In this document: positions 34,636-48,212 of the stretch, piece by piece
Layout: each line of letters starts with the position of its first letter
How positions within the stretch are numbered: position 1 is the stretch's first letter
NCBI GenBank assembly: GCA_019009955.1
Contig: CM032228.1
Span: forward strand, 230,196,001-230,260,000
Origin: Riptortus pedestris
Taxonomy: Eukaryota > Arthropoda > Insecta > Hemiptera > Alydidae
Direction: 5' to 3'
Length of the DNA: 64,000 bases
Notes under the pieces: generated by a model
Told to the model about the DNA's origin: nothing
Seen by the model: the letters and a program-made list of their open reading frames with translations, nothing else
The model's database searches: none
Translations under genes and position numbers: made by a program

Positions 34636-37284
34636 GTAAACAATTAGTTTAATTTATTGTAACATTTATTATGTAATTTCTCGATAGAGATAATGTTTTA
34701 CCACTCATATAAATGTTGACTTAGGTGTGTATTCTAAAATTAAAGTTCTGCCATTATTATTAGAATTTGAATTTATGAGCAATGAAAATTGTATCTAGTG
34801 AGCATTTATTTTTTTTTATTCTTTTACAGTTTACGTTTGAAGGCCACATTGTTTTTTGTTTAAGTAAATAAATATTGCTCATAAATATACATGAGAGCTC
34901 ACAGGTGGTGTGTGATTGTAGGTTTGCATCTGTTTTACATGACTCGGTCTACATTCACGAATTAAATGAGTGACCATCTGTTCCATGCATTTTAAAGTAT
35001 TTGATGAATCCGCAAGTTGAAACCTGTAACAGTAAGAATTTGAACTTTAGTGACTTTTTTTATGTATAGTATTATAGTGATTGAAATATTTGCAATTGTG
35101 ATTTATAAGCAATTACTAACGTGTACCAATTCCTAATATCTTTACTTAAGAAAATCAACGTTGTATATCATTTGCGCCAGAATCATTATTAGTCTTATCC
35201 TGGACCCAATATTCTCCAAAATTCTTCACTGTTTAGTGGCAACGGTCACAAATATAAACATCATTCTTTCCCCACAGATTTATTCAAAATTGCCTTCCAC
35301 GTTTCGTGGCTTACATACAATCTCTTCAGGGGCTTTTACCATTCAACAAATAATACGATAAATTTATTAAATCCTAATAAATATTCATGAATTTAACACA
35401 TTTATAAGTGATTTCTAAAATAATGCATTTAATAATTCTACTAAGAGTTATGAAATGCTTCCCTTTTCACAATCCTTGCAACCGCCACTTCCGCTCTGAG
35501 GAAGCCGTTGAAACTGAGATTCCCGAAGCAGTTTGTGCCAGCTGATTATAAATCGATTATTTTCACGTTAATCCTTGAACTCGATTATTTGGCGCCATAC
35601 TTTAAAATCAATTATTTAATTTTAAGATAAAATGTTGTAGAATATTTTATTAAGCTATTTAATTTCTGTTATTTTATTTACTGATTTTTTTTTCTATATT
35701 TTATAATTTGAATATTCTCTTTGATATTTGGTTTCATATTATTCCGTTTTTTTTTATCGATTATTTGAACGTATCCAAAATGGCAAGTCTGTTTTATTTA
35801 TTTTTTTGGAAATGGAATGATTCTTGAAGGCAATTTTATTTTCTATACTTTTTATGTGATGCTTTAACATTTGTTCAGCAATTTGTGGATTCACTGATAT
35901 AGGTTTCATTACAGTTGCAAAACCAATTTCATATGCATTATATTTAAATATTCATTCTGTTATTTTATTTTTTCTTCTTGTAAAATTGTTTTGATTTTAA
36001 TTTTTATTTCCAACCTTTATTTCAAACACTCTTACATATCAGTTTCAGTTTTCTAGTTATTTTTGGGTAAAAATAAAATGAATATTATGGCAGTAATTAT
36101 CCTTATGTAATATGGTTGTTGGACTCTTAGGTTAACATCAAGCTACTTCAGTTTGCCGACGTTTCGGTGCAAGTTATTACCTTTGTCAAGGTGAACACAA
36201 TGGTGTGCAATATCTGCAATTGAGTCAATTCCTAAAATAAATGTCCAAAATTTAAAAAGCTCATCCAGGAAAGGGTATGTTTGGGCGTAAAGCTTTTGGT
36301 TTGGCAAAAGAATTAAGAAAAGTATTAGACTGAATGTTGGGAGAGCTTAGACTGAACTAAGTGAAATAGGAGGGATAATAACACAAAGATAAACAACTGT
36401 TTGAGTTCTCCAAAGAATAAATGTATATTGTGTGAACATAAATCTATGCATGAATACCTTTTATAATTATAGACAGAAAAAAGAACAATAAGCTTAAATT
36501 AAACCTTAACTTAGGGGCGTTAAAATATATACACTGATACAATCTAAAGGGAGCTATAGACAAAGGAAATGTGACTTTCTGAAACAAGATGGCGGCTATA
36601 TAACTATATGTTCACATGGGCCCTTAATATATCTATTTGAGTACTCATTTAAGTTTGCGGATACAAGCTATCTTTATGATTAGATACTTGCGGAGGCATG
36701 CTTCTTCGTGATGGATGAAGTCCTCTTGATCGTTGCGCTGGAACATGTGCTAGCAGCGTTGGTGAAGCCTAGATGGTGGGGATCAAAAAGGGGAGACACT
36801 CTGTATGCTTTCTCTCATGAGGGTGAACTGTAACTGAGCGGTTGTCTATGAAGCGGTTATCTATGAAGCGGTGATCTGTAGCGGAAGGAGAGAGGCAAGG
36901 CCCCACTGGCCGTAGACACGACCCCAGCAAGCGTCTATGCACAACTGACTGTGTCCTTTTTGCTAGCCGATGCCTTCTTGAACTGCATGTGTTTTTCAGC
37001 TGTAGCCACGGCCTTGGCGATATGCATGTGTGTGTGGCGGGTCTATGAACCCAACGAGCGCGGGAAATTTAAAATTCAAACTGACGACTGAACAGGGTAC
37101 TTAAACGAAATCAGACTGTAGAATGCTAAATGTAATAATTATGTTTTTTTTTTTAAAATTTCTTCACATTGTATTGCAATAAAATGTGTTCATTAGGTTT
37201 ATGACTGTTGCTAGCCTGTTTCCGATTTATTGAAGGTAGTAAATCAGTTGGCACTTATGGTTGCTTTTCTTCAGTAGATTTCCG
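34636..37284. other. Likely intronic, with possible retroelement remnants
   Basis: No exon was recognised. Two places carry a CGTTTCG...TCAAGG/TCAGG arrangement (35299-35330 ACGTTTCGTGGC...CTTCAGGGGC; 36155-36192 GACGTTTCGGTGC...TTGTCAAGG), a motif I associate with Penelope-like and other repeat ends. GC rises from 36690 to 37080 (GAAGCGGTTATCTATGAAGC repeats). No reverse transcriptase was seen. Confidence 0.3.
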
Positions 37285-37688
37285 AGCCTGCTCAAAGGTA
37301 CTGCGCGGGGAATATCTCAAGTTGAGTAAGAGAGAGGGAGATAGCTGGCGGGAAAAGGGGAAAATGAGCTAGGGGTAGATGGGTGAGGAGAGGGGGTGGA
37401 GTGAGAGGGTAAATATAATTTTGTCCCAATTTAGGAATGAGAGCTGTAATGGAAAGGAGCTGAAGTAGCCGTAGCATCTGCAAGATTGGGAGTCTAATCT
37501 AACTTCCTTCCGGTCTATCATCTTCCCACTCAGGGCTGCCAAACTCTAAACACCTATTACAAATGAATTTCTCTCATTTACACTCCGCTCCCCCCTCCCC
37601 CAGGTCTGGTTTATCGATGTCACATCTCAAGACATTTACCACGATGCTTTAAATTGTTGATTGATTTCTCTCCAGATAGACCACCTGT
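37285..37688 (-). repeat. Dispersed repeat, inverted partner of 19889-20300
   Basis: The reverse complement matches the 19.9-kb copy over about 400 bp with few differences. Outer limits are ACAGGTG on one side and TTTGAGCAG on the other. No terminal repeats or coding domain were identified, so the repeat class is unknown. Confidence 0.85.
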
Positions 37689-38047
37689 CGCGTTTTTATT
37701 CCTGCACGCATATACGTTTATATAAGTGATTATTTTGCAATTAACAGCTTAATATATGACAAAAAGTACCTCTAGACTGAATAAAATGTGAAAAATTCTC
37801 TAGTCATCATAAAACAGTTAAAATAATTTTAATATTCCCTTGATTATTTCTATAGTCGATCTACGAATGGTAACGTTATGCATTGGAGTATCTCAATAAA
37901 TAATTTTTCATTATTTAAATAACATAAGAGAGCGTTAAGATTTACATTCAATAGAAAGTCGAGAGACTACTGTCGGTCACTCTTTAAAAAGTCAAAATAA
38001 AGTATAAAATTATATATATATAATAAATGCTCCCCATGACATTTAGA

Positions 38048-38339
38048 TCATCGAAAATTCGAAATATCTCCGTTATTATTCGTCGAAACAATGTATAGAA
38101 CCAATCTTATTGCAAATTAAATTTGGTATAAATATTGTTATATACATTTATTCTCTATCTTGAATATTAACCGAGATATTTGCATTCTTATCAAGTGTAA
38201 CGGACGAGCTATGCTTCCCGCCGAAAGCTAGTTCGGCCGTTTCCACAACTAATCGCCACTCATATGGAGATTTCTCTATTGTATAACTTTACGTGGGAAA
38301 TCTGCTTAGTTTACGCAGCCCCTTCGTGACGGACTTTTT
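38048..38339 (+). mobile_element. HINE-like repeat, 3' half
   Basis: Begins at AAAATTCGAAATATCTCCG and ends GTTTACGCAGCCCCTTCGTG then ACGGACTTTTT. It retains the subterminal GGGAAATCTGCTTA and lacks the palindrome end and TA core. Confidence 0.85.
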
Positions 38340-39113
38340 AGTTCTATGTTGTGTTCGTGTTTCTTTTAGTGTTTTGTGTTCCTTTTCCTTAGTTTGTTCT
38401 TTATATTGTTTCATGTGTCCATCTTTTGTTATTTTGTTTATTGTTTTGTTTTCCCCCATGTTTAAGTACAGCCAAGTCGCCGTAGTCTCGAAGCTCTACA
38501 TAATAAATGAATACATTTTTTCCTTCCTTGCGACATATGCAGGAAAATCGTTCAGGTGCAGCTGCATTGTCAAATGAATATTAGAAGATTTAGCTTATTG
38601 ATTGTTACACAATTATTATTTTCCTTCCTATTTACATTAATATTTTATCATGTTATTTTGTTACTAGTATTATTAATCAGTACATTATTCGTAGTATCTT
38701 AAGGGTAATCTGCTAATAAATTAAAAATGAATGCCAAAAAACTGTTATTTTTGTGATACTTCTTTCTGAATTTATAGAACGAATGTTTTGTGTCTTTCTG
38801 TGTTATCTATTGTATTCAGCTGTTTTATATGCCCATTGGAAATAGGTGGGTTAATGTAATCAGCTGATTTGTTCCCACTTCCTGTATTTTTATCAGTATC
38901 GACGATCCCAGGCTAGTGTATTGTAGATTCCTCTGACCCAGAGCTAAAAAAACAGCTAATATTTTAAGTTGTATCCTTGAACAGCCTTTCTAGGTACCGT
39001 GAAACACACACATATGATTCTGTATGGAAATTAATAAATTCCAAAATTTATACAAGAACGACGTAAAGTAAGCAGACTGATATTTGAGGTACAAAGAACG
39101 TGTATCAAACAAT
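38340..39113. other. T-rich intergenic or intronic DNA
   Basis: GTCGCCGTAGTCTCGAAGC then TCTACATAATAAATGAAT near 38470-38513 resembles a LINE 3' end. Nothing else was recognised. Confidence 0.3.
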
Positions 39114-39288
39114 ATATTGTTGCGAAAATTAAATAGATGAATAATCCTTCAGAGAGAGAGAGAGAGTCGCGTATTTGGAAAGTGTGACGTAGATCAAAGA
39201 AACCGATAGAATGTCCTAGGTCCTACCAGTACCTTCCAGCCAGGCGTCGAGGCGTCAGACAATTCCTCTTTGATGTATGCCGACAAGC

Positions 39289-39322
39289 TATATAAAGAAG
39301 GGCCTGCCGCGAGCGAGTCAGT
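39289..39322 (+). promoter_or_regulatory. Core promoter of the solo LTR (TATA + initiator)
   Basis: TATATAAA at 39289-39296 is followed by the arthropod-type initiator TCAGT at 39318-39322. The initiator A is 31 bases after the first T of the TATA box, which is the canonical spacing. The site could still start transcripts towards 40 kb. Confidence 0.75.
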
Positions 39323-39774
39323 TTTATTCTCACCTGTCTTGATGTTCACATCAGTGCTACAGTGCGACTTGGTGCAGTGCGGTAAAGTGTTTTTATAAGA
39401 AGAACAGTGTTGTGCCGTGACTGTAAGTAACAGTTTAGTGCCGTGTTTAAGACATTGTGTACCCATATCGAGGAGTGGCTACAATGTAGAAGGCACCTAG
39501 CCGCAAGGCCTTAATCCTTCTACACCAATCTAACAACCTCATGGTGACTGAGGACTCGCTACGATGGTCAGAAGCGAGTCCTATGGAAGGGACAGTCTCC
39601 TACTGCCCAGCTCCCACACGAGAGAAGAACTCCCACACATGTACCAGTTAACCTGGCCTGTATGTCCTCGTGCTTTGAACACACGACCACTACGTCTATG
39701 ACCGGCAGTGAAGGCAAGCCTCCACTCCGGACACCACCCAGCCCGTAGTTCACATTGAGTAAGCCGTGTTTAAG

Positions 39775-39888
39775 ACAGTGTAGTGCCGCGAAGTAAAGGA
39801 CAGTGCAGTGCCGCGAAGTAAAGGAGAGTGGAGTGCCGTGAAGTAAAGGACAGTGCAGTGCCGCGAAGTAAAGGACAGTGCAGTGGCG
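39775..39888 (+). repeat. 25-bp tandem repeat in the LTR
   Basis: Between four and five units of CAGTGCAGTGCCGCGAAGTA plus AAGGA, with single-base variants. Looser versions (AGTGCCGTG...) occur upstream from 39380. Confidence 0.9.
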
Positions 39889-40015
39889 TCTTGTTGTGAA
39901 TCTCAGTGACCGTGAGTGAATTATTGGACTGTGTAATCTGAAGAACAGTGACGCTATCAGTCTATACTGTGAATAGTAATTAAGAATAATTACTCAGTTT
40001 ATTGTGCATTATCCA

Positions 40016-40021
40016 AATAAA
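40016..40021 (+). terminator. Poly-A signal of the solo LTR
   Basis: AATAAA followed by TTGTGCAGTG, about 110 bases before the LTR end, which fits an R/U5 layout. Confidence 0.5.
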
Positions 40022-40622
40022 TTGTGCAGTGATAAAAACTGTGAAACTTGCGAGTATTTAATTTTGCAATCCAAAAGAACTCTTATTAAAAACGTTTATT
40101 ACTGGTTTTGGTAATAAAAACGTAACAATATGAAGAAAATTAAAATTTCAAAACATAAGTTGCATTAGATTATTTGATCCGACTTATAGTTGCCGAGGTA
40201 TTACGAATTTCCAATTTATCCCAATCTTACCAATATTCCCTTAAAATTATCTAATATAATATTTCATTTTTCATGAAACGGTTAAATACCGAGTATCGTG
40301 CTATTGGTCTAAAGAAAATGTAGTTTGGACCGTAAGATCTTAAATATTTGCACGTATCTTTCGCACTACTCGTTCATTGAAAGCAAGCTTTGAATGAAGT
40401 AGTTCATGATATTTCGAGCTTATTCTTTACATGACGTGAGATTCACTAAGGGGCTGCGTACTCACCATATCCCATTCAAATGCACATTGCAGTCTCATAT
40501 TAGTAGTCGCGGGATGTGATGTCATCAACCTCCCAGCACTGCTTTCAGTAGTTCTCTCCTTTCAATCCCGTCTCACTTTTACAAAGCACCTTCTAATTTT
40601 AATTTAATTTATTCCTAAAATA

Positions 40623-40776
40623 AAAGTCCGTCACGCAGGGGCTGCGTAAACTAAGCAGGTTTCCCACGTGAAGTAATACAATAGAGAAATCACCACACGA
40701 GAGCCGAGCAGTTACGGAAACGGCCGAACTACCTTTTAGCGGGAATCTCACTCCTCCGTTATCCGCCTACATTTAA
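40623..40776 (-). mobile_element. HINE-like hairpin-end fragment
   Basis: AAAAGTCCGTCACGCAGGGG...AAGCAGGTTTCCCACGTGAAG through the GGCCGAACTACCTTTTAGCG region. It stops where the next copy's A-run begins, giving a tandem pair in the same orientation. Confidence 0.85.
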
Positions 40777-41336
40777 TAAAAAGTCCGTCACGCAGGGGCT
40801 GCGTAAACTAAGCAGATTTCCCACGAGAAGTTTTACAATAGAGAAATCGGCCTAATAACAACTGTAGTAGTAAGAAACCTCTAAACCTAAAACATTATTT
40901 AGGGCGTAATAACCCAGTAGTTTCTAGCCCCAAAAAACAGTTAACCTAACCTCTAAACCTATTCACGAGGGACGAATAGTTATAGAAACGGCCACCAGAG
41001 CTCTCGGCGGAAAGTCCAAACATAGCCTACTGGTGACCACACGCAGAATACAAATACAAATCTCTCGGTTAATATTCAAGATACAGAATAAATGTATAGA
41101 ACAATATTTATAGTAAATTTAATTTGCAATATGATTGGTTTTATACAATTTTTCGATCCGACGCATAATAACGGAGATATTTCGTATTTTCGAAAATCCT
41201 CCCCTCTAAACCCCCCCCCCTCCCACTAGTCCGATTTCAGCCATTAACGAACTTGATCTTTCTTTCTACATAAAACGATTAAATTCCGAGTTTGGTAAAG
41301 ATCAAACAAAAATTGCGACCGCTAGAGCGTTAACAG

Positions 41337-41396
<60 letters not shown>

Positions 41397-41518
41397 GAAC
41401 GGACCTCATTTTCGTCATCTCCTGGGTAGGATCGATGGACATTTGAAGAAATTTATCGAAACTCGCATCATGAGTACGACCTCAATAGCTGATTTCCCTT
41501 AAGGGAAATCTGCTAAAA
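40777..41518 (-). mobile_element. HINE-like repeat, full length
   Basis: AAAAAGTCCGTCACGCAGGGG to GATTTCCCTTAAGGGAAATC plus TGCTAAAA. C-rich block 41200-41225, TA core 41342-41392, CTCATTTTCGTCATCTCCTG. It includes an AAAACATTATTTAGGGCGTA section also found in the 50.6-kb copy, so these two are the same subtype. Confidence 0.92.
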
Positions 41519-41919
41519 TGCAAATATCTCGGTTAATATTAAAGATAGAGAATAAATGTATAGAACAATATTTATAGTAAATTTAATTTAATAATTTGTA
41601 ATAAAGTTGGTTATATAACATTTTTTGATCCGACGTATGGTAACGGAGATATTTCGAATTTTCGAGAATCCCCCCCAACTCCCCCCCCCTCCCACTGGTC
41701 TGATTTCAGCCATTAACGAACTTGACCTGTCTTTTTGCATAAAACGTTTAAATATCGAGTTTGGTAACGAAAAATATATATGTATATATATAATTTTGAT
41801 CGGACCTCATTTTTGTCATCTCCTGGGTAGGATCGATGGACATTTGAAGAATTTTTCGAAAATCGCGTCATGAGTACGACCTCAATAGGTGATTTCCCCT
41901 AAGGAAAATCTGCTAAAAT
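41519..41919 (-). mobile_element. HINE-like repeat, partial, directly chained
   Basis: Begins at ATGCAAATATCTCGGTTAAT immediately after the previous copy's terminal AAAA and ends GATTTCCCCTAAGGAAAATC plus TGCTAAAA. The ACGCAG hairpin and the first 200 or so bases are missing, so it is a head-to-tail partial dimer. Confidence 0.88.
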
Positions 41920-41925
41920 TCAACT

Positions 41926-42038
<113 letters not shown>

Positions 42039-42422
42039 CGTTTTGTATGGACCTCATATTTGGAAATGAGGTTATGAGCTTAACCTGAAAAGCTGATGTC
42101 TCTTACGGGAAATGTACTGATAGCTGTGAAAGAAGGAAGTATAAAGGGTAAAGAACTGAGTGGAGTGGCCACGTGGAGTTGCAGCCCTTTTAACTTGATT
42201 ATCAAGTTATTTATAATCATCAATCTAAGGTGTGATGGGAGGCAGAGCCTGATAGTGACAGCTGCTAATTAGCTCGTCAGACTCAAACACCTTTGCTCCG
42301 GCCCCAGACCTGGGCCAGCCTTTAGGGTTGGCATATTCCTAGTTATGGCCATAAGGAAATCTGCTTCCGTCCCCAAAATAGCTTTGCCAGAAGGAATATT
42401 ACACGAATACCTTATTAATAAT

Positions 42423-42570
42423 AAAAGTCCGTCACGCGGGGCTGCGTAAACTAAGCAGATTTCCCACGTGAAGTTTTACAATAGAGAAATTCCAGTCAAG
42501 GAGTCAGTCAAGGAAACGGCCAAACTAGCCTTTGGCGGGAAAGTAACTCTCGTCCGTTAGGCTCCGAGAT
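42423..42570 (-). mobile_element. HINE-like hairpin-end fragment
   Basis: AAAAGTCCGTCACGCGGGGC (one stem base lost) to GGCGGGAAAGTAACTCTCG; the remainder is absent. Confidence 0.8.
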
Positions 42571-43234
42571 TAAATTAAAAACAATTCAACCTCAAAAAAA
42601 CAACAAGAACACAAAAGATGGACTTACCTCTAATGATAGTAGCGCTCTGAACACTTATTACACCAACACCTAATAGTACCACAGAATAGCTATTATTTGT
42701 GAGACTTAATACTGCGGTGAATGTTAAGTAAACATATAAAGGGCAAGTCAAATAATAAGAACCTTCCTGATAGCAAACAGTCTGAGTTGTAAACAATCGG
42801 GTTAGCCAGCTTTTACCGGAAATAAAAGCAATTACGGAAATATATTTGAATATAAGTTATACATTTTATATATAACACTTCCGTGAATATTAGTGAATAA
42901 TTACAAACGGCATTGAGAAATCTTTCAGTGAATTTACAATATAAGTTAAAAGTCCCTACAACGTGAAACGGCTGGATTGCAAAGAAACAGGTTAGCCAAC
43001 CTTGTAGCGCAGTATTGATAGATAGACCGGAAAAACAAACAATTAAAGAAATATATCTGAATATAAAATATTAATTTTATTGGAAACTATTTACTATAGT
43101 TAGTGGAGTAATTTGAAATGAATCAAAATAATTTCTATCTCAATCACTCAGATTTTTGTAGTCCTAAAAAAAAGGGGGGGGGGTCAACAGAACGTATTTG
43201 TTTGTACCTCGTAAAATAAAGCTTTGTTGAAAAC

Positions 43235-43616
43235 AATATTTTGTATTTAACCTAATAATGAGGTGGTTCACGAGATATCAGCTTATTATTAATATGTCCC
43301 TAGTAGGAGTGGGGGTTTACTGAAAGCGGAACTCATTACAAAAAATACAAATATCTCGGTTAATACTCATTATACGGAATATATGTATAGAACAATATTT
43401 ATAGTAAATGTAATTTGCAATAAGATTGATTATATACAATTTTTCGATATAGTAACGGAGATATTTCGAATTTTCGACAATCCTTTCCTCTATAGCCCCC
43501 TCCCAGTGGTCCGATTTCAGCCGTTAAAAAACTTGATCTTTCTTTTTACATAAAACGACTAAATTTCGAGTTTCGTAACGATCAAACAAAAATTGCGACC
43601 GCTAGAGCGGTAACAG

Positions 43617-43686
<70 letters not shown>

Positions 43687-43811
43687 TTTTGAACGGACCT
43701 CATTTTCGCCATCTACTAAGTAGGATCGATGGACATTTGAAGAAAAATGTCGAAAATTCCGTCATGAGTACAACCTCAATAGCTGATTTCCCTTAAGGGA
43801 AATCTGCTAAA
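43235..43811 (-). mobile_element. HINE-like repeat, hairpin end missing
   Basis: CAATATTTTGTATTTAACC and CACGAGATATCAGCTTATTA of the long form, then AATATCTCGGTTAATACTC, C-rich block, CTAGAGCGGTAACAGAC, TA core 43621-43683, and the terminal GATTTCCCTTAAGGGAAATC plus TGCTAAAA. Confidence 0.88.
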
Positions 43812-43869
43812 ATGTTGTTGCGAGGAACAGTCTTCTGAAAAATAATAACCGTTGTCCAGTCTCTCCGTG

Positions 43870-44595
43870 ATAATAAGTCTGCACGCAGGAGTTGCGAAAA
43901 CTAATCAGAATTTCCACCTGCTGGTATAACGAACCAAATTGATGAAATGAAGGGAGGGGGGTTACGGCAGAAAACAAGAATGTGCGAATAACTCGGTTAG
44001 TACTTGCGAAAAAATATATAGAACAACGATTGTACATCAGCAATAGTTTAACAAGATTGCCTCTAAAACATTTTATGATCAGACTTCCAATAACGAAAAT
44101 ATTTTTCGAATTCCTCTTCCCACCAAACCCCCACTATTCAGGTCCGATTTCTGTCAATAGCAAATACGACATTTTGTGTTGACTGAAACGGTTAAATATC
44201 GATTATGGTATCTATAGAATCATTATTTTCTAGACAAGAACATAAAACCGTAATTGATGACGTATCGCACAACAATGTTCATGTATTCTCGCTTAATAAA
44301 GGTCTCTTGAAAAGAATTTTTGGTATTTAAAATTAGAAACATAAAGAGGTTTATGCTATAAGAGCTTATTGTTATCATGACATAAGTAGGATGGGGGCGG
44401 GGGGCTTACAAGTAGTAGAAGACTAAAAAATCAAAATACGTATCTTGGTTAATATTCATATTACAGAAAATATTTCCTCCTATAGGAATAAGTAATAACC
44501 CATAAGGGAATCAAACTCCTGTAAGTATGTACTCGTAATACTTTCTTTTATCAAGAGGGAATGCTTACAGAAAGCAATGATATAATCAGTAGTAA
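43870..44595 (-). mobile_element. HINE-like repeat, diverged internal copy
   Basis: GTCTGCACGCAGGAGTTGCG at 43877 is a decayed hairpin end. GTTTAACAAGATTGCCTCTA, GGTCCGATTTCTGTCAATAG and CATAAGTAGGATGGGGG follow the long-form order. The palindrome end is not present. Confidence 0.6.
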
Positions 44596-44602
44596 GAAAA
44601 TA

Positions 44603-45199
44603 GTTATTTATTATACAAGTGACGAAAGTAGATCATTTTACAACTCGAACGAAACGTTTACCCACACGAGCGAAGTGAGTGTGGTAATTTCACGAGAGTT
44701 GTAAATTCTACTTTCGTCACGAGTGTAATATTAATTTTTTTCTGTAATCGTGTAATACATGATCAGATCTAACCAGAATATGAACAAAATTAGGATGTTT
44801 TGAAGATTATGGTATGTTGTTGGTAGGCTATAAGCATGGTTGTGAAAGGTATTAAGCATAGTTATAAAACAACTAGTGATGATTGTGAAGTAGTGCAGTT
44901 ATAAACAAGTGCAGGTTATAATTAGGAAGGTAATTATTATTGTATTTAAATTTTAAAATATATTGATTATTTCCACCAATAATTCATTCACATTTCAATT
45001 TATTTTGTTAAAATAAATTATTACAATGTTAAGAAACATTTAAAAGCATTTAATTTCCAACTTCAAATTATTTTATAATTTATACTTATTACTAATTAAG
45101 AAGGCAATTCACTTTCTTCACTCTATTGCAAAATGTTTCACTTTCTTCACTCATTTCAGTTTAGTAATGTTACCGTTATTCAACGATTACAGAAAATAA
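44603..45199 (-). mobile_element. Composite dyad + TIR repeat, second copy
   Basis: Inverted relative to 4018-4573 and alike from AATAGTTATTTATTATACAA to CAACGATTACAGAAAA. The dyad (TACAACTCGAACGAAACG...GAGTTGTAAATTCTACTTTC) and the TIR part are again joined. It carries an extra 25-40 bp duplication near the outer TIR (TTTCACTTTCTTCACTC twice). Confidence 0.8.
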
Positions 45200-46547
45200 T
45201 ACAAATGTTCACTTGGATGGTTGGTTTACTTTGCCATCAACATTTCAACACAGTTGGGTAACATAAGTTATATTAAATAGACGTTTTTCTCTTGGATTAA
45301 TATAGATACTCTGGTTTTTAATTCCATCGATTTTGATAATTTTTGCCCAGAAAATATCGACAATCATAAACGACGGACTCCCAGAAACGAATACTCAAAC
45401 GCTTTAATGTATTAGGATGAGAGAGTATTAAAAGACTCTAAGGTGATTTTTGCTGAAACCAGATCAGACGAAGAGTTCAGCAACAGTGGGCGTGAAGAAC
45501 AAAAATGGATGTGAAGCTGCCCAAGAAAAATTTTTATGACCACCATGAATGCATAATAGTCCCAGGCGAAATTTGGAAATATTAAGTTTTTTCTGCAGGT
45601 CCAGGTTCTTCAAAAACTGTAAGACCCAGCAAAAGTCTGGTGACCATTCATCGTCTTTATCGATTTTCAAGATATATTTTTTTTTCAGGTTTGTTGATCA
45701 TTTACACAGAGATGAAAAAAATCCTAACATTAAACTGAAATAAAATATTTAAACTGTCTAAAACATTTTACAATTCTGATGAATAAAGCCTCCATTTACT
45801 GTTTTTACCTTTTCCAGCACAAGGAGGTCTGTTAAGTCTTATTAAATAACAGCCTTCTCTCCGTTTTATTAATTTTACTTTATAGCCTGAAAAGAATTAG
45901 GAACCCCCTTTTTTGCTTTTAATATTGAAAGCTTCCTGGTAATTAAGATGAAAAATTTACTTCACTTTAGTTCGAATAAGACGGCTAATTGCCTTCATTA
46001 TTAACACTTATTTTACAATTTAATTTAATGACGTTCCCTTCAACACTGATTCACTAAGTAATCCAACCAACTAGTCAGTCAATAGTACTAAACTGAATTA
46101 AAATAGATTTCATTTATCATTACACGAGAATAAATACTGTATTCACTAAGTAATTATAGAAAAAAAAATGTTTTTGAATTCGGTCTTCATTAATTAAATA
46201 CCAAAATCGCAATAAATCTAATGCGAATTTCCTTCAATCATTTTACATTTGAAAGAAAATTCACTAATATAGCAAACTGATATCTCTAACGTAGGCTTAT
46301 TTAAGTAGAACTCATCATGTAAGCTTTCTGAAACAACAACATGTACGCAGATACTTCTAAATCATAATTGGCGATTGTAAGGGGTTTCAAAAATAGAATT
46401 TCTTCTTTCGTCTCATAGTAATTTATCATTAAAAGCACGTAGAGTCCATTACATATCTCTTAGTTTTCTTTCCTCTCTCATTTTAAGCGTCAGTCCATCG
46501 TTATGTTAAAAATTATATTGTAATAGGTTTTGTAGTCCTTTTTATTA
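45200..46547. other. AT-rich, no gene recognised
   Basis: Overlapping frames on both strands at 45464-45743 have no domain. No repeat shared with the rest of the window was identified. Confidence 0.35.
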
Positions 46548-47233
<686 letters not shown>

Positions 47234-47349
47234 AGCTTTCTCGGAAACTTTTGTGCTCAGTACTAAGTTAATGTGTTCTGTTAACATTGGTACATTATTG
47301 TTCAAACCTTTTTTGTTAGCTGGATTTGTGTATTGCATATTCTCGAATG

Positions 47350-48212
47350 AAGTAAAATTTTCCTGAAATATCCATCGATCCAATCAGCGATATGACAAAA
47401 AAGGGTACAAAATTATATATAAACTTGTATGTTACCGCTGAACCTTAAGTACTTTTTGTCGTATCGTTACCAAACTCGACCTTTTTACATGAAAAGAAAC
47501 ATCAAGTTCGTTAATGGCCGAAATCGGACTAGTCCAAAAATTCGAAATGTCTCCGTTATTATACCGTAGGATGGATAAAGTGGATAGAACCAGTCTTATT
47601 GAAAATTTAACGATCTATGAATATTGTTATATATGTTTTTCTCAGTATCTTGATTAGTAACCAAGAAATTTGTTTTTTAAGATTTCTGCCATCAGCAAAT
47701 CCCCGCTCCTACTTGTCATTTTAAAGATAAGCAGTAATAAGTTGGAGCGCTTTATTCAGAACTGAAATACAAAATATGGTTTCCATTGAACTTTTACTTT
47801 GTGAGATATATGCAAATACATTATGTAATGGCGTCTTCAAATATGATTTTTCGTTCTTTACTCGAGAAAATCATATTTGTTATTGGCGGAAATAGTAACG
47901 GTTTAAAGAAGGAGGGGAATTCGAAAATTCAAAATATCTTGGTTATTATGAGTCGTATTGTAAAATTTTCTAGAACCAATCTTGTTAAACTATTGATGTT
48001 CTATAATTGCTGTTTTATGCATTTTTGCGTAACTTGGCATTAAGCGAGTTATTCGTAGTTCCTTGTTTCATTCTTTCAGTTCCCCCCGCCTTCTACTCAT
48101 CGATTTTTTTACATATAAGTGGAGAGTATGTGGTGAGATGAAATCAAAAGTGTGCTACACCATCACGTGGGAAATCTGCTTAGTTTACGCAGCCCCTTCG
48201 TGATGGAGTCCA
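47350..48212 (+). mobile_element. HINE-like repeat, long form, left arm of the palindrome
   Basis: Starts within ATCCATCGATCCAATCAGCG (palindrome end lost). It passes through AAACTCGACC, TTAATGGCCGAAATCGGAC and CTCGAGAAAATCATATTTG, and ends GTTTACGCAGCCCCTTCGTG then ATGGAGTC. From about 47790 on it is mirrored at 48810-49230. Confidence 0.8.

Larger units (their letters stand above)
39118..40127 (+). mobile_element. Solo LTR of an LTR retrotransposon
   Basis: Bounded by TGTTGCG and CGTAACA, an imperfect 7-bp inverted end with the TG...CA hallmark, and flanked by a 4-bp duplication ATAT (39114-39117 and 40128-40131). The length is 1010 bp with no internal coding sequence, so this is one LTR left by recombination. 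Inside are a strong core promoter, a poly-A signal and a short tandem array. Four-base duplications are common in Gypsy-type elements, but the family cannot be fixed from an LTR alone. Orientation is inferred from the promoter and poly-A order. Confidence 0.8.

Noticed and set aside
40777..41518. Canonical Helitron (5' TC, 3' hairpin plus CTRR)
   Set aside because: The minus orientation does show TCCG at one end and a hairpin before CTAA at the other, but CTAA is always followed by AA rather than T, and the other end always has AAAAG before TCC. The T/T-bounded Helentron-type reading fits better, though not proven.
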